Assembly (NCBI GenBank): GCA_040384585.1
Contig: JAZKJD010000008.1
Location: 83,170-147,169, forward strand
From: JAZKJD01 sp040384585
GTDB taxonomy: Bacteria > Pseudomonadota > Gammaproteobacteria > Diplorickettsiales > Diplorickettsiaceae
Direction of reading: 5' to 3'
DNA length: 64,000 nt
Shown: positions 9,652 to 18,298 of the stretch, in pieces
Position numbering within the stretch: the stretch's first letter is position 1
Layout: the number at the start of each line of letters is the position of its first letter
Notes under the pieces: generated by a model
What the model was told of the DNA's origin: nothing
Databases searched by the model: none
The model's input: the letters and a program-made list of their open reading frames with translations, nothing else
Made by a program: the position numbers and the translations under genes

Positions 9652-11193
9652 TTAGTTAAATAGGTGTTCTGCAATATCAGAGCTTTCAGGATACATTAAC
9701 GATCTTACATCTACAGTATCTTCTTGAATTAAGCGTTTGGCAGAAACCGGTAACTCATTTAAATAACTTACCTTGAAGTATTTTCTAGCGACTAATGATG
9801 TCAGCTCAGGGTTTTCAGGATATTGGAGTAACAATGGAAATAAAACGGCTTGACCAATGACTACGCGTTTCACTGGAGGATTAGGTTTCAATCCCCATAG
9901 ATTTTGATAAGTCATCGCGGTTAAGGAGTGAGTTTGAGGCACAATATCATTTCCAATATATAAGAAAACATGGCCACCAATGTAAGTAATAGTAAGGAAA
10001 GGTTTCCCTTTTGTCATTAGATAAGAGAGTCTTTGAGACGGGCTAGCGAGTGACATATCTACCATTTTCCCTGCAGTTAACTGTTCAGAAGAATGTCTTG
10101 GCAGCCATATGCCAAAAGGCGTAAAAAGACTTTTTAATTCTGCTGAACAATCATTGTAGAAATAAATTCCGCCCCAGCCATAGGGTCTACCGATGAGTGT
10201 TCTCATAATATCAGCGAAATGATGCGGTGTGATAGTTAACGGCATAATAGCTGCATTTTTCTTAGAAACAAGCACTTTTTTTATGATGGCATTATGATGA
10301 CTATCCGCTGCGGGTATCAACAGTTTAATGCCTACTCCTACTTGTGAGGCGGCAACATCAACTGGAAATACTGATCCTACATAAGCAGTCAGCAAAAATC
10401 TTTTTTCTCCATCTAGTAAACTAGTTTGCGTACGGGTGATAGCAGCAAGCTTATTTTTAGCAGTTATTGTCCAGGTATTAATAAATGTATCACTTGTTTT
10501 TGCAATGCCGTCGCTTTTAACCCAGCCAATAAGAGCAGGGCTAATAATCAAATACCACGTATGATCTTGCGTACTACCAACGATATAAATAGGGGTACCC
10601 GCCCAAAGAGAAGAGACCTGTAAATTATCAAAAGGATATCCTTGCCCAGCAGTTTGATAATTATAGAAATGTACATCATTCGTAGGTAACGCCCTTACGG
10701 CTAAATTAGTCACAGCAATACCGCGGTTATTTTTTTGATAATGCAAATGAGCAAATTGATCGATATTAAGATTTTTCGCAATATTTTCTATCCATTTGTC
10801 GGTATGAGGGCGAAAATTTTCGCCATAGCCGATTTTGCTATTGGGCTTATTTTTATTGCTAAATTTTTTAATGAGATCTTCTTCTGTTGCTTTTAAACTA
10901 GGGACTTGACTTCGATGTATTATTAAATCGATATATTTAGCATTCCACGGAGAAGATAGACCAAAATAATGATCATAAAATATATCCATGCGTTTTTTTT
11001 GCATGGCCGTATTGAGTAGGGGTTTATCAAAGTTTGGATCGCTGGGCTTTATCCAGCGATCAATTGTTTGATCATAATGTTTTATGGGAAATAAGCTAAC
11101 AGTAGGTTGCTCTGCGCACGCAATGATAAAGCATGAGAGAGAACATGCTGATAGTACTGGAACAAATCTACGCAATATCTTTAAATAAATCAT
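9652..11193 (-). CDS. SH3-domain NlpC/P60 cell-wall hydrolase, lipoprotein
   Basis: A 513-residue probable murein endopeptidase. The N-terminus has a lipoprotein signal ending in a lipobox-like CFIIAC (Cys near residue 26). A mixed N-terminal domain follows, then SH3b-like segments (NLAVRALPTNDVHFYN and TPIYIVGSTQDHTWYLI), and the catalytic domain in the C-terminal third. The expected Cys is in YGWGGIYFYNDCSAEL and the His in TYIGGHVFLYIG. This order (N-terminal NlpC helper domain, SH3, SH3, NlpC/P60) is typical of gammaproteobacterial C40 peptidases that cleave peptide stems in the periplasm. It is transcribed away from the pentapeptide gene. The leader contains AGGGTACTTTA just before the ATG, also seen before the PLD nuclease gene. 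Confidence 0.85.
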   Translation of the reverse strand: MIYLKILRRFVPVLSACSLSCFIIACAEQPTVSLFPIKHYDQTIDRWIKPSDPNFDKPLLNTAMQKKRMDIFYDHYFGLSSPWNAKYIDLIIHRSQVPSLKATEEDLIKKFSNKNKPNSKIGYGENFRPHTDKWIENIAKNLNIDQFAHLHYQKNNRGIAVTNLAVRALPTNDVHFYNYQTAGQGYPFDNLQVSSLWAGTPIYIVGSTQDHTWYLIISPALIGWVKSDGIAKTSDTFINTWTITAKNKLAAITRTQTSLLDGEKRFLLTAYVGSVFPVDVAASQVGVGIKLLIPAADSHHNAIIKKVLVSKKNAAIMPLTITPHHFADIMRTLIGRPYGWGGIYFYNDCSAELKSLFTPFGIWLPRHSSEQLTAGKMVDMSLASPSQRLSYLMTKGKPFLTITYIGGHVFLYIGNDIVPQTHSLTAMTYQNLWGLKPNPPVKRVVIGQAVLFPLLLQYPENPELTSLVARKYFKVSYLNELPVSAKRLIQEDTVDVRSLMYPESSDIAEHLFN

Positions 11194-11419
11194 TTAAAGT
11201 ACCCTAATTATTATTGTAGGCTAAAAACGTTATTTAGCTTAGGTTTTGTGAAGTAGTTTCTGATGTCTAGTCTATCACGTGTATCATACCTGGCCAACTC
11301 TCTAACCTGCTACATTATAGTATATGGCAGAGGTTTTTTCTCTTACAAGTGAGTCGCTATGCTCACGAAAAAATTCGGCCATCCTGTCCCCGAAATTTGT
11401 TCGCATCACGCGACTAAAA

Positions 11420-12724
11420 TTAGGCCGCGATCCGTCCTACGTTCGGCGCGCACTCATCGCATTGCTCTCCCTGTTTCGTCGGTTGATTGGATCTAGTCTC
11501 ATTTTCAAAAAAGATGAAGAAGGGAGTTGTTTTAAGAATTTGGTTTTTAAAATTTGTGTGATCAAAATCTCGTGCCTGTTTATCATCTATGGCTTGAAAA
11601 TGTTCTGCTAGCAATTCTTTTAAATCTTTTACCTCCTCAAGGAAGACTTTTTTTTCGCTGAGTCTATTCGCTAGTGAAGCCATTTGCGGTAGGTTATAAA
11701 TAAGTGCTGCGCCTAGATTTGCTGTCCACTTAAGTATTTTAGCAAAATTTCCAGAGTAATCTAGTTTCTCTAAACTATCTGCCATGGCTTTATGTGTCGT
11801 AAATCCGGAGAATAAGGCAGGTACTATAAAAAGCAGAACAAACAAAGAGGGTTTTTCTAAAGAAATTAGTTTTTCGTAGCTTGAGTTCAGACCTTTTATC
11901 GAAAATCCTATACTAGGTATTGTATTGCCGATAGCAACAATGGATCCCAGTGCGATGCTTTCTATTTCCGCCATCCCCCATTTTTTTTCTGTAAATTCTT
12001 TCATGCCAAAATAACTTATCAGTGAATAAGCTAAAATCTGAGGAAAACTAAATACAGCTAGGCCGGTTTTAATAGAAAAATTTGATATACATTTTCGATA
12101 AGTCAATTTTTCAAAATGCTCCCCTAATAGTTCTTTAAAATTAGCTTCTGTTTGTTTTTCAGATTTTAACTGGAGAAAGTTTGCAACGGTCTGGTCCAGC
12201 TTCTCCATCAATTTTTCTTTAGGAGTCTTTTTTTTGCATAAAGTGGAAATATTATCGATTAACTCCGAAGTGCCAACGACATTGACTAGTACATTAAGAA
12301 TAGCAACAGATCCTTGCAGTGCTATATCCGTGTTGTCAATATAATTGTCTTCTTCATCTGTTATGTTCATTAAAAAATTTGGTAGTACGCAAAAAACTGA
12401 GATAACCGACGCGGATAAATATTTAAAAGGTATTTTTCGAAAATCTGGCAGCTCAGAGAGACTAAGAAAACTTTCGATATTGAAAATGGCATTGGTGACA
12501 GAGCCACCCAGTGCGGCTATATATTGTAAAGATTCTCCACCAAATCTGGCAGCTTGAAAAGAGGATGGCCAGTACATATAACCACTAAATGTACCTGCTG
12601 CGGTTAAAGCCATATTTTTCATAGTCTGTACGGGATTATTCGTAAGTGATGTTCTGATATGAGAAAAAAAAGATAATTTTGTATTTGTTTGAGTAGTAAT
12701 TAAACGTGACAATTCACCAGGCAT
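11420..12724 (-). CDS. Multi-pass membrane protein of unknown function
   Basis: A 434-residue protein that I do not recognise. GGGGAAG lies 6-7 bases before the ATG. At least six hydrophobic segments are visible, for example near residues 120 (SVISVFCVLPNFLM), 150, 235, 265, 305 (SLFVLLFIVPALFSGF) and 355. A charged hydrophilic stretch (KKKTPKEKLMEKLDQTV, about 165-215) separates the two halves. The last 25 residues (NQPTKQGEQCDECAPNVGRI) come from a markedly GC-richer stretch than the rest of the gene, so the natural C-terminus may have been replaced. Lack of a family and an accessory location make a secreted membrane effector possible, but nothing shows it. Confidence 0.6.
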   Translation of the reverse strand: MPGELSRLITTQTNTKLSFFSHIRTSLTNNPVQTMKNMALTAAGTFSGYMYWPSSFQAARFGGESLQYIAALGGSVTNAIFNIESFLSLSELPDFRKIPFKYLSASVISVFCVLPNFLMNITDEEDNYIDNTDIALQGSVAILNVLVNVVGTSELIDNISTLCKKKTPKEKLMEKLDQTVANFLQLKSEKQTEANFKELLGEHFEKLTYRKCISNFSIKTGLAVFSFPQILAYSLISYFGMKEFTEKKWGMAEIESIALGSIVAIGNTIPSIGFSIKGLNSSYEKLISLEKPSLFVLLFIVPALFSGFTTHKAMADSLEKLDYSGNFAKILKWTANLGAALIYNLPQMASLANRLSEKKVFLEEVKDLKELLAEHFQAIDDKQARDFDHTNFKNQILKTTPFFIFFENETRSNQPTKQGEQCDECAPNVGRIAA

Positions 12725-12842
12725 TTTTATCTTCCCCGATTTATAAATACAAAAAATTATTCTTAGGCTAGATATTTATTCCCCCATTCGTAGTTATAAC
12801 TGGGTTTATAAATTTTGGCAATAGCTGATAAAAAATAGCTAA

Positions 12843-13481
12843 CTAAATAGCATTTAATTTGATAACAATGACGTGACGCTTTTCATTAAGTCCATTGATA
12901 TGAATAGGATTCACAGACGTAACAGAGAATGTCGAATCCAGTTTATTAATTTCTTGCATAGGATATTGGCCTTTCATAGATAAAAAGATTCCTTTTTGGC
13001 AGGCAAGATGATGGGTTTTCTGTAAAAAATCTGTTAATGAGGTAAAGGCGCGGGTAATAATGGAATCAAAACAAATGTCTACATGAAATTGTTCCACTCG
13101 ATTTTGTATAATATCGATATTAGAAATAGCTAACTTTTGTATAACATGGGTAAGAAAACGTGTTTTTTTACCATTACTGTCGAGTAAGGTAAAATGACAA
13201 TTGGGATGTGTTAATGCTAATGGAATACCAGGTAACCCTGCGCCTGTTCCTACATCGAGAATTCGTGTGCCTTGTAAATAAGGGCTAATGGCAAGACTAT
13301 CCAAAATATGTTTTGGAATCATCTGACTAGGGTCGCGTATGCTGGTTAGGTTATAAACCTGGTTCCACTTTTCAAGTAATAATAAGTAATCGGTCAGCTT
13401 TGTTATAACAGGTTCGCTGAGCAGCAGATGATTTTGTATTAATTGTTTATGGAGATTATCGTATAGTTGTGTAGCTTGCAT
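12843..13481 (-). CDS. rsmG: 16S rRNA (guanine527-N7)-methyltransferase RsmG
   Basis: A 212-residue SAM-dependent methyltransferase that modifies G527 of 16S rRNA. The family N-terminus is present (LTDYLLLLEKWNQVYNLTSI). The SAM-binding motif ILDVGTGAGLPGIPLAL follows near residue 80, then FTLLDSNGKKTRFL and the ITRAF motif. Length matches E. coli RsmG (207). Its ATG overlaps the dapB stop by one base (TAATG), so the pair is translationally coupled. It is separated from the usual mnmG-rsmG-parAB neighbourhood. Confidence 0.95.
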   Translation of the reverse strand: MQATQLYDNLHKQLIQNHLLLSEPVITKLTDYLLLLEKWNQVYNLTSIRDPSQMIPKHILDSLAISPYLQGTRILDVGTGAGLPGIPLALTHPNCHFTLLDSNGKKTRFLTHVIQKLAISNIDIIQNRVEQFHVDICFDSIITRAFTSLTDFLQKTHHLACQKGIFLSMKGQYPMQEINKLDSTFSVTSVNPIHINGLNEKRHVIVIKLNAI

Positions 13482-14215
13482 TATATGAGTAATGTTTCTA
13501 ATCCATAAATTAATTTTTTTAAACCCATGACTTTTTTACAGGCTAATATGACTCCTGGCATAAACGCATTACGGTCAATTGTTTCGTGTGTAATGGTGAG
13601 GTTTCCGCCAAGATGGCCAAATATAACGTCTTGTTTGGCTAGAAATCCGGGTAGACGTAAAGCATGAATAGGAATTTGATCTTTACATGCGCCGCGTGAT
13701 CCAGGTAGGGTCTCATGTATTTTTTTTGGCAGAGGATTTACCTTTCTAGCGGTTGCTATCAGTTCAGCTGTTTTTACTGCAGTACCAGAAGGTGCATCAA
13801 GTTTTTTTTCGTGGTGAGTTTCGACAATTTCAACCTCTGGAAAATATCTCGCAGCCTGTTCGGAAAAACGCATCATCAATAGGGCAGAAATGCAAAAGTT
13901 GGGGGCAATGATTCCTCCCCACTGTTGTTTATTGCAGATTTGCTGTAGTTCTTCGATTTGCTTAGGCAGAAGCCCACTGGTGCCAATCACAGGGTGCGCG
14001 CCAGCTGAAATAATTTTTTTTGCATTTTCAAATACTACTGACGCATTAGTAAAATCCACAACGACGTTAGCATTGCTTGTTTGGATAGCTTTTTTGAGAT
14101 TATCGGCGCGCTGCGTTTCTCCGACTAATTCAAGTATTTTTTCGTTATGAATTGCACTGACTGTAGTTTTTCCCATACGTCCTGAGGCGCCATTGACAAG
14201 TACTCGGATAGACAC
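13481..14215 (-). CDS. dapB: 4-hydroxy-tetrahydrodipicolinate reductase DapB
   Basis: A 244-residue NAD(P)H-dependent enzyme of the diaminopimelate/lysine pathway. The N-terminal nucleotide-binding motif VNGASGRMGKTT is followed by VVVDFTNASVV and VIGTSGL. The catalytic region ETHHEKKLDAPSGTA contains the HH pair and the Lys typical of DapB. The start is GTG at 14215, with GAGGGG nine bases upstream. It is coupled to rsmG through a one-base overlap. DapB activity supplies meso-DAP for peptidoglycan, fitting the retained murein pathway elsewhere in the window. Confidence 0.95.
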   Translation of the reverse strand: MSIRVLVNGASGRMGKTTVSAIHNEKILELVGETQRADNLKKAIQTSNANVVVDFTNASVVFENAKKIISAGAHPVIGTSGLLPKQIEELQQICNKQQWGGIIAPNFCISALLMMRFSEQAARYFPEVEIVETHHEKKLDAPSGTAVKTAELIATARKVNPLPKKIHETLPGSRGACKDQIPIHALRLPGFLAKQDVIFGHLGGNLTITHETIDRNAFMPGVILACKKVMGLKKLIYGLETLLI

Positions 14216-14277
14216 AGTAAATTCCCCTCAATATGCTGATATGTGAAGGTGTGAATGCGTGTCTTTCAAATGCAATA

Positions 14278-14482
14278 AACCTATACCGCTCGTACTTGAA
14301 AATGCGAGTCTTTAAAGATTTGAGCGAGCGGTATACCCATGTCACATGACGGGCACAAGCCGCGCTTGCGCACCGTCATCCAAGGAGAGAATCGCTATTC
14401 TCTCCTTGGAAATCCTCATCGCGAAAAGAAAGTCCTTGAAGTTGCGAGTAGCAACTTCAAGGACGATAGGCATACTTACATT
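14278..14482. repeat. Diverged inverted copy of the LR palindromic repeat
   Basis: The 369-base gap between dapB and the EamA gene is mostly a chain of hairpins. ACCGCTCGTACTTGAAAATG pairs with the stretch ending GAGCGAGCGGTAT (about 14283-14336). Then AAGGAGAGAATCG pairs with TATTCTCTCCTT, and TCCTTGAAGTTGC pairs with GCAACTTCAAGGA. The modules match those of the intact LR repeats but are diverged. The bases from 14483 to 14549 hold nothing I can name. Confidence 0.65.
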
Positions 14483-14549
14483 TGTTAGAATGCAGACTAT
14501 CGACTTCAGAGCTTAAATAAAAAACAAGGACTTTGCAAGCAGCAGTCTA

Positions 14550-14578
14550 TTGTTGCAAAGGATAGGACTCACTATACT
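14550..14578 (+). promoter_or_regulatory. Candidate promoter, possibly giving a leaderless transcript
   Basis: TTGTTG at 14550-14555, 17 bases, then TATACT at 14573-14578. The expected transcription start six to seven bases later falls on the ATG at 14585. There is no Shine-Dalgarno sequence in the six intervening bases. Confidence 0.45.
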
Positions 14579-14584
14579 CTGTTT

Positions 14585-15460
14585 ATGAAATTATCTAATA
14601 AGGCTACTCTTTATTTAACCCTAGCCACATTGATGTGGGGGATTACCTTTCCAGTTACTCGTAATGCATTAACTGAAGTTGATCCCTTTGTGTTTGTTAG
14701 TCTGCGATTTATTATCGCCAGCTTGGTTTTATTGCCAATGGTTTGGTGTTTATTTTATAAAACCACGAAACCAATGCTTTTAGGTGGTCTTATCATTGGT
14801 TTTCTTAATGCGGCAGCTTATCTTTCTCAAACCATTGGCTTAGAAACCGTTAGTTCAGCGCGAGCCGCCTTTATTACCGGCTCCAGCGTTATTTTTGTCC
14901 CTTTTGTAGCGCCATTGTTTAAATTAGATAAGCCAACGGGATTAGATTTCGTGTGTGCATTGATAGGTTTTTCAGGACTTTACGTATTGATGGGGTTAAG
15001 TCATTTTCATCTAAGCACTGGCGATCTATGGGTTTTTTTGGGTGCTATTAGTTTTTCCTTTCAAATTACTTATTTGCAACGTCTGACTCAGGCGATACAG
15101 GATTATAAACTACTGGCCTTTTTTCAGCTTTTTTTTACAATCCCTTTTGTTTCGTTGTTAACGAAAGGACACGATTTTTCTTTAGTTTTTCAGCCAAAAG
15201 CATTGATTGGCATTTTGTTTTGTGCTGTTTTTGCAACCAGTCTAGCGTATTATTTACAAAATAAATATCAAAAATTTACGAGCGCGCCAAAAGCAGCATT
15301 GATATTTGCCTTGGAGCCGGTATTTGCTAGCCTATTTGGCTTTTTAATTAATCATGAGTTGCTTCCAAAAGCAACTATTTACGGAGGATTGTTACTTTTA
15401 TTCAGTTTACTTCTTCCTAGCATAGTGAGTATAGTCAGAGAATCCATCTTATTAAAATAA
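14585..15460 (+). CDS. EamA/DMT-family membrane transporter
   Basis: A 291-residue protein with about ten hydrophobic segments in two EamA repeats. The first opens with TLATLMWGITFPVTRNAL and the second lies around GDLWVFLGAISFSFQITYL. The end of the second repeat, KAALIFALEPVFASLFGFL, is the best-conserved EamA stretch. Members export or import amino acids, sugars or nucleotide metabolites, and substrate cannot be read from sequence. pepN follows 12 bases later on the same strand, so the two may be cotranscribed. Confidence 0.88.
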   Translation: MKLSNKATLYLTLATLMWGITFPVTRNALTEVDPFVFVSLRFIIASLVLLPMVWCLFYKTTKPMLLGGLIIGFLNAAAYLSQTIGLETVSSARAAFITGSSVIFVPFVAPLFKLDKPTGLDFVCALIGFSGLYVLMGLSHFHLSTGDLWVFLGAISFSFQITYLQRLTQAIQDYKLLAFFQLFFTIPFVSLLTKGHDFSLVFQPKALIGILFCAVFATSLAYYLQNKYQKFTSAPKAALIFALEPVFASLFGFLINHELLPKATIYGGLLLLFSLLLPSIVSIVRESILLK

Positions 15461-15472
15461 TGAGTTATACTT

Positions 15473-18112
15473 ATGCAAGCTAAAACGACATTTCTCCACA
15501 ATTACAGCCCCCCCGCTTTTTTGATTGAAACGGTTGATTTGCATTTTACACTGGGAGAGGAATTGACGCGTGTACAGTCATGTTTAACGGTTTCACGTAA
15601 TTCAGTGGCAAAAGTACAAGATAGCCCTTTAATCCTTAGCGGTGAACAAATAGAATTAATTTCTATCCATCTAAATAATCGCCTGTTAGCAACTAGTGAA
15701 TATCAGCTAAACGAAACAGAATTAATTATTCCTATCGTTCCCGATGAGTTTTCGCTAAGCATAATAACCCAGATCAAACCGCAAGAAAATACTGAATTGA
15801 GTGGCCTTTATGTCTCACGAAATATTTTTTGTACGCAATGTGAAGCGGAAGGTTTTAGACGGATTACCTATTTTATTGATCGTCCTGATGTATTAGCGTC
15901 CTATACGACGACAATTGTTGCTGATAAAACGCAATATCCTGTTTTATTGTCTAATGGAAATAAAATCGCGTACCAAAGATTGATAAATAATCAACATTCT
16001 GTTACATGGAAAGATCCTTTTAAAAAACCGAGTTATTTATTTGCGTTGATTGCGGGTGATTTAGAATTTATTCAGGATGAATTTGTTACGCAATCGGATC
16101 GAAAAATAGTATTACAAATATTTTCGGAAAAAGGATACAAAGAGAAATGTTATCACGCCATGAATTCTTTAAAAAAAGCCATGCATTGGGACGAACAAGC
16201 CTATGGTCGTGAGTATGATTTAGCCATTTTTATGATTGCAGTGATTGATGATTTCAATATGGGTGCGATGGAAAATAAAGGGCTTAATATTTTTAATGCA
16301 CAAACTGTTTTAGCGGATCCAGATACAACGACGGATTCTGAATATAGTTATGTTACCAAGGTAGTCGGCCATGAATATTTTCATAATTGGACGGGAAACC
16401 GAATTACCTGTCGTGACTGGTTTCAGTTAAGTCTTAAGGAAGGTTTAACTGTTTTCCGCGAGCAAGAATTTAGCGAAACCATAGGGTTACCCGTTATTGA
16501 ACGTATCAATACGGTAAAGCGGCTACGTAGTTTACAATTTGCAGAAGATGCAAGTCCTTTGGCGCATCCAGTACAGCCGGATTCTTATATTGAAATCAAT
16601 AATTTTTATACCATGACTATCTATGAAAAAGGCGCAGAGCTTATTCGTATGATGAAGGTGTTAGTCGGCGCAGAATTATTTCGTAAAGGTTTGGATCTTT
16701 ATTTCAAACGTTATGATGGACAAGCGGTGACAATAGAAGACTTTATTAAGACAATAGAAGATGCCAGTACTTACGATTTAGGCCAATTTCGTTTGTGGTA
16801 TAAACAATCGGGGACGCCTCAATTAGATATTGATTATCATTATAATTCGGAAACCAAGATTTTTGATTTACATATTAAGCAATGTTGCCCGCTTACGCTG
16901 AGTCAAACCAATAAAAAGTCTTTTTATATCCCCTTATCCGTAGCTTTATTAAATAGTGAAGGTCAAGCCATTTGCTTACAATTAGAAGGTGAATCTACGC
17001 GTATTGATAAGCAGCGCGTATTAATTATTAAAGAAAAGGAGCAACATTTTCGTTTTGTGAATGTGTCAACTATCGTTATTCCTTCTTTATTAAGGAATTT
17101 CTCAGCTCCAGTAAAGCTTAATGTCGATTATCGGGATGAGGACCTGGCTTTTTTGATGCAAAAGGATAATGATGGTTTTAATCGATGGAATGCAGCACAA
17201 CAACTCGCTAATCGTGTTGTCATGCGCCGGCTTAAACTTGCAGCGCCGCCGAGTCAAACCACGAGCTTATTGATTAAATCTTATCAAACATTATTAGCAG
17301 ATATTGTGAAAATAGATAAAGATAAAGCTTTATTTGCCGAGTTATTGAATTTGCCTAGTGAAGCTTATTTTGCAGAGCAAATGAAAATTATTGATGTGGA
17401 TGGTATTCATCATGGACGTCGGTGCTTACGTGAGCAAATTGCTAAATCCTTATGTGATCAGTTATTTAAGATTTATAAAAGTTATCAAGATTTCAAGCCT
17501 TATACGTTTGATGTTTGCTCACAAGCCAAGCGACGCTTAAAAAATACGTGTTTAAGCTATTTAATGTTATTACAAGATTCCGTGTTTCATGATTTGTGTA
17601 TTATACAGTACCAAAAAGCAGATAATATGACGGATAGCATGAGTGCTTTGAGTGAATTAGTTAATAATAATTCGCCAGAACGTACGCAGCTATTAAATGA
17701 TTTTTATGAAAAATGGAAAACTAATACACTCGTTGTTTGTAAATGGCTTGCGATGCAGGCGCGTGCTCCATTAACCAATAGCTTGGAGTGTGTTAGCGCA
17801 CTATTAAAGCACCCAGCATTCGATTGGAAAAATCCTAACAAAATTAGGTCATTGATCGGTGTATTTTGTACGGAAAATCAGGTTCAGTTTCATCAGCTAT
17901 CAGGTGATGGTTATCGTTTTTTAAGCGAGCAAATACGATATCTTGACAAACGGAATCCGCAAATAGCGTCACGCCTGGTAAAATTATTTACTTCTTGGCA
18001 ACGATTTGATAATACACGTAGCGAATTAATGCGTGAACAATTAGAGTATATCCTTAAAACACCGGGATTATCGTCCGACGTTTATGAAATCGCCAGTAAA
18101 AGTCTTTCTTAA
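15473..18112 (+). CDS. pepN: Aminopeptidase N (M1 family)
   Basis: An 879-residue cytoplasmic zinc aminopeptidase close in length to E. coli PepN (870). The exopeptidase motif is in FNMGAMENKGLNIFN. The zinc site is VVGHEYFHNWTGNRITCRDW (HExxH), with the third ligand Glu about 19 residues on in LKEGLTVFREQEF. The Ig-like domain and the long helical C-terminal domain are both present, so the gene looks intact. It is likely to supply amino acids from peptides during intracellular growth. A MITE-A relic begins directly after its stop. Confidence 0.96.
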   Translation: MQAKTTFLHNYSPPAFLIETVDLHFTLGEELTRVQSCLTVSRNSVAKVQDSPLILSGEQIELISIHLNNRLLATSEYQLNETELIIPIVPDEFSLSIITQIKPQENTELSGLYVSRNIFCTQCEAEGFRRITYFIDRPDVLASYTTTIVADKTQYPVLLSNGNKIAYQRLINNQHSVTWKDPFKKPSYLFALIAGDLEFIQDEFVTQSDRKIVLQIFSEKGYKEKCYHAMNSLKKAMHWDEQAYGREYDLAIFMIAVIDDFNMGAMENKGLNIFNAQTVLADPDTTTDSEYSYVTKVVGHEYFHNWTGNRITCRDWFQLSLKEGLTVFREQEFSETIGLPVIERINTVKRLRSLQFAEDASPLAHPVQPDSYIEINNFYTMTIYEKGAELIRMMKVLVGAELFRKGLDLYFKRYDGQAVTIEDFIKTIEDASTYDLGQFRLWYKQSGTPQLDIDYHYNSETKIFDLHIKQCCPLTLSQTNKKSFYIPLSVALLNSEGQAICLQLEGESTRIDKQRVLIIKEKEQHFRFVNVSTIVIPSLLRNFSAPVKLNVDYRDEDLAFLMQKDNDGFNRWNAAQQLANRVVMRRLKLAAPPSQTTSLLIKSYQTLLADIVKIDKDKALFAELLNLPSEAYFAEQMKIIDVDGIHHGRRCLREQIAKSLCDQLFKIYKSYQDFKPYTFDVCSQAKRRLKNTCLSYLMLLQDSVFHDLCIIQYQKADNMTDSMSALSELVNNNSPERTQLLNDFYEKWKTNTLVVCKWLAMQARAPLTNSLECVSALLKHPAFDWKNPNKIRSLIGVFCTENQVQFHQLSGDGYRFLSEQIRYLDKRNPQIASRLVKLFTSWQRFDNTRSELMREQLEYILKTPGLSSDVYEIASKSLS

Positions 18113-18120
18113 GGGTAGCG

Positions 18121-18237
18121 CTATGGATAAGAAGTGGTTGGCATAGGTCCTGCCAGCGAATGCACTTTTTTTGCTGGCTTACGCCACAAAAAGAAGTCGC
18201 ATTCACTGGCGCTTTTTAATTTTTGTAGCGTACAGAG
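18121..18237. repeat. MITE-A relic after pepN
   Basis: The stretch carries the family interior (GGTCCTGCCAGCGAATGCAC, then TTGCTGGCTTACGCCACAAA) and a good right end (TTTTTGTAGCGTACAGAG, ending at 18237). The left terminus is eroded and I see no matching 9-bp duplication. Orientation is opposite to copy 1 at 4402-4533. Confidence 0.7.
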
Positions 18238-18298
18238 CTCGTCTAGAAGCCAAAATTCTAATTGATAGATTCTGCTTTAATTCGTATAAAAATACAGT

